Assembly (NCBI GenBank): GCA_002342685.1
Contig: DDQN01000079.1
Coordinates: 64,143-128,142, forward strand
Length of the DNA: 64,000 nucleotides
Source: Vibrio sp. UBA2441
GTDB lineage: Bacteria > Pseudomonadota > Gammaproteobacteria > Enterobacterales > Vibrionaceae
Direction: 5' to 3'
A model generated the notes under the pieces. The model did not search any database. It saw nothing but the letters and a program-made list of their open reading frames with translations, and was not told the DNA's origin. The translations under genes and the position numbers were made by a program. Positions 62,527-64,000 of the stretch are shown in pieces (the stretch's first letter is position 1; each line of letters begins with the position of its first letter).

Positions 62527-63639
62527 TTAGAAATCGATGCGTTGCTCACTGTCGGCGTCAAAAAATACCGCTTTTGACAGGTCAAAGTGCAAATGAGCTA
62601 GCTCCCCAGGGTGTGCATCAAACTCAGGTGACAGTCGACACGCTACATCTTGCTCGTTAACTTTAATCATGGCAATCGTATCTGGCCCCGTTGGTTCCAA
62701 TACTTCTAGTCTTAAGTTTAGTGATGTAGATGCGCCAGAATCATCGTTGAGCTTATCAGTAATATGTTCAGGACGAATACCAATCACAATCTGTTTGCCA
62801 TCTTGCTCACGCATAGATTGTGGTAAACGGATATTATGTTCCCCATTTTCACTGCCTGTGACCTTGATGACAGGGTTGCGCTCATCGTCCAGATCGACAA
62901 CGGTATGGATAAAGTTCATTGAAGGAGACCCCATAAACCCAGCAACAAACATGTTGTTTGGTTTATTGTAGATCTCTTTTGGTGTCCCCAATTGTTGCAA
63001 TTCACCGTCTTTCATTACCGCGATTCGATCGGCAAGTGTCATGGCTTCAATCTGATCATGTGTTACATAAACAATAGTGGTGTTCAATTGCTGATGCAGG
63101 CGCTTAATTTGATGGCGCATTTCTACCCTTAATTTGGCATCAAGGTTAGAAAGAGGTTCATCAAACAGGTAAAGCTTTGGTCGGCGAGCCAAGGCTCGTC
63201 CCATTGCAACACGCTGTCTTTGCCCTCCGGAAAGTTGTGATGGTTTGCGATTTAGAAGAGGAGCAATTTGCAGTAATTCCGCTACGCGTTTAACTTCTGC
63301 GTCTATCTCTTCTTTAGGCAATTTTTTTATCTTTAAACCAAAAGCAATATTGCCTTCTACTGTCATATTTGGATAGAGTGCGTAAGATTGAAATACCATT
63401 GCGATATCACGGTCTTTTGGCTCTACCTGAGCAACGTCGATACCATCGATGAGGATTTCGCCAGAATTAATATCTTCAAGGCCAGCAATGGTATTCATTA
63501 GTGTGGATTTTCCGCAGCCTGACGGACCGACAAGGATAAGGAATTCACCAGAATCGATGCTGATGTCGATCCCCTTTAATGTTTCAACGTCCGCGTTTCG
63601 GTATGTCTTTCGGATCTGTTTTAAATCGAGAGTCGCCAT
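62527..63639 (-). CDS. Sugar ABC transporter ATPase (UgpC/MalK/MsmK type)
   Basis: This 370 aa ATPase has Walker A GPSGCGKST, Q-loop MVFQSYALYPNMTV, signature LSGGQRQRVAMGRALARRP, Walker B LYLFDEPLSNLD and switch His in VYVTHDQIEAM. A C-terminal OB regulatory domain is present (GIRPEHI, DTIAMIKV). It follows the permease gene by 7 bases and is the last gene of a sugar import operon that begins outside the window. Confidence 0.95.
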   Translation of the reverse strand: MATLDLKQIRKTYRNADVETLKGIDISIDSGEFLILVGPSGCGKSTLMNTIAGLEDINSGEILIDGIDVAQVEPKDRDIAMVFQSYALYPNMTVEGNIAFGLKIKKLPKEEIDAEVKRVAELLQIAPLLNRKPSQLSGGQRQRVAMGRALARRPKLYLFDEPLSNLDAKLRVEMRHQIKRLHQQLNTTIVYVTHDQIEAMTLADRIAVMKDGELQQLGTPKEIYNKPNNMFVAGFMGSPSMNFIHTVVDLDDERNPVIKVTGSENGEHNIRLPQSMREQDGKQIVIGIRPEHITDKLNDDSGASTSLNLRLEVLEPTGPDTIAMIKVNEQDVACRLSPEFDAHPGELAHLHFDLSKAVFFDADSEQRIDF

Positions 63640-63646
63640 TATTCTA

Positions 63647-64000
63647 TTATCCTTTTACTGATCCAGCGGTTAAACCACGAACAAAATATTTACCTGCAAC
63701 TACATAAAGTAGCAGTGTTGGCAAAGCTGCAATGATGGCAGCGGCCATATCTACGTTATATTCTTTAATACCGGTACTGGTATTGACTAAGTTATTCAGT
63801 GCAACCGTAATTGGTTGGGTTTCCGAACCGGAATACACAACGCCGAATAAGAAATCGTTCCAGATAGAGGTAAATTGCCAAATAACGGTTACCATAATGA
63901 TTGGGGTAGATACTGGTAGCATTATCTTGAAAAAGATAGTAAAAAAGCCGGCTCCATCGAGCTTAGCTGCTTTAACCAGTTCGTCAGGAATTCCGACATA
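63647..64000 (-). CDS. Sugar ABC transporter permease, 3' part only
   Basis: This partial gene runs off the right end of the window. The visible 117 codons read through the coupling loop (PDELVKAAKLDGAGFFTIFF, KIMLPVSTP) and the final membrane spans to FVRGLTAGSVKG. This is the typical C terminus of the MalG/UgpE permease family. An internal ATG at 63922 is not the start because the family sequence continues upstream. Confidence 0.92.
   Translation of the reverse strand, partial: YVGIPDELVKAAKLDGAGFFTIFFKIMLPVSTPIIMVTVIWQFTSIWNDFLFGVVYSGSETQPITVALNNLVNTSTGIKEYNVDMAAAIIAALPTLLLYVVAGKYFVRGLTAGSVKG

Overview
The window looks like a chromosomal segment of a marine gammaproteobacterium, most likely a member of the Vibrionaceae. 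This rests on close similarity in my memory to E. coli/Vibrio versions of AroG, LsrF, PstSCAB, PpnP and Ohr/OhrR, a perfect TyrR box, the moderately AT-rich base composition, and the wealth of c-di-GMP, chemotaxis and two-component proteins. No rRNA, tRNA, CRISPR array, phage or insertion sequence was recognised. No similarity search was run, so the taxonomic call is an inference.

Layout. (1) 1-3.4 kb: a dihydroxyacetone-kinase-type pair (DhaK, DhaL), an LsrF-like thiolase/aldolase and a DUF1097 membrane protein. (2) 3.5-7.1 kb: a PLP-dependent ornithine-racemase-like enzyme, a YfcC-family carrier and a LysR regulator. (3) 7.1-14.5 kb, minus strand: a respiratory reductive dehalogenase locus, made of a TPR protein, a Tat-exported RdhA, the RdhB anchor, a NosR/RdhC-like flavin and Fe-S membrane protein and a small membrane protein. 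Two AraC regulators and a lipoprotein with tandem SnoaL-like domains follow. An FNR-like site lies upstream. (4) 14.9-18.6 kb: a pstSCAB phosphate importer with PhoB-box-like repeats and no phoU. (5) 18.6-29.9 kb: a DeoR regulator diverging from a nine-gene PTS operon. It carries an almost complete non-oxidative pentose phosphate set (epimerase, transaldolase, transketolase, RpiA), an iron-type dehydrogenase, two HAD phosphatases, an M20 peptidase and an EIICB permease. The transaldolase gene is interrupted by an in-frame TAG. (6) 29.9-39.7 kb, minus strand: an M16 zinc-protease lipoprotein, then a six-gene MoxR-DUF58-VWA (Bat-type) operon with a 24-residue polyglutamine tract. (7) 40-47 kb: an HD-GYP response regulator, a membrane histidine kinase and a PAS-GGDEF-EAL protein. 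(8) 47-64 kb: mostly single housekeeping or stress genes (PpnP, Ohr/OhrR, an FAH-family protein, an outer-membrane barrel, DAHP synthase, an MscS channel, a GGDEF protein, an FMN reductase with a LysR regulator and a nitroreductase, GNAT, MCP, an aminotransferase, an AraC-GyrI regulator, a BOF-domain protein). It ends with the 3' end of a sugar ABC importer.

Three groups of genes have a clear common logic. The rdh locus probably couples a quinol pool, through the flavin/Fe-S membrane protein and RdhA, to reduction of an organohalide under anaerobic control. The PTS operon probably imports and phosphorylates a C5-type sugar or polyol (or a conjugate of one) and feeds it into the pentose phosphate pathway. 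The MoxR/VWA operon is a cell-envelope chaperone and surveillance module.

The most notable items are the reductive dehalogenase locus with its unusual regulators, the DhaKL-LsrF combination without a visible LsrK, the PTS operon with an M20 peptidase and a nonsense-interrupted transaldolase, and the phased operator-like repeats in front of that operon.
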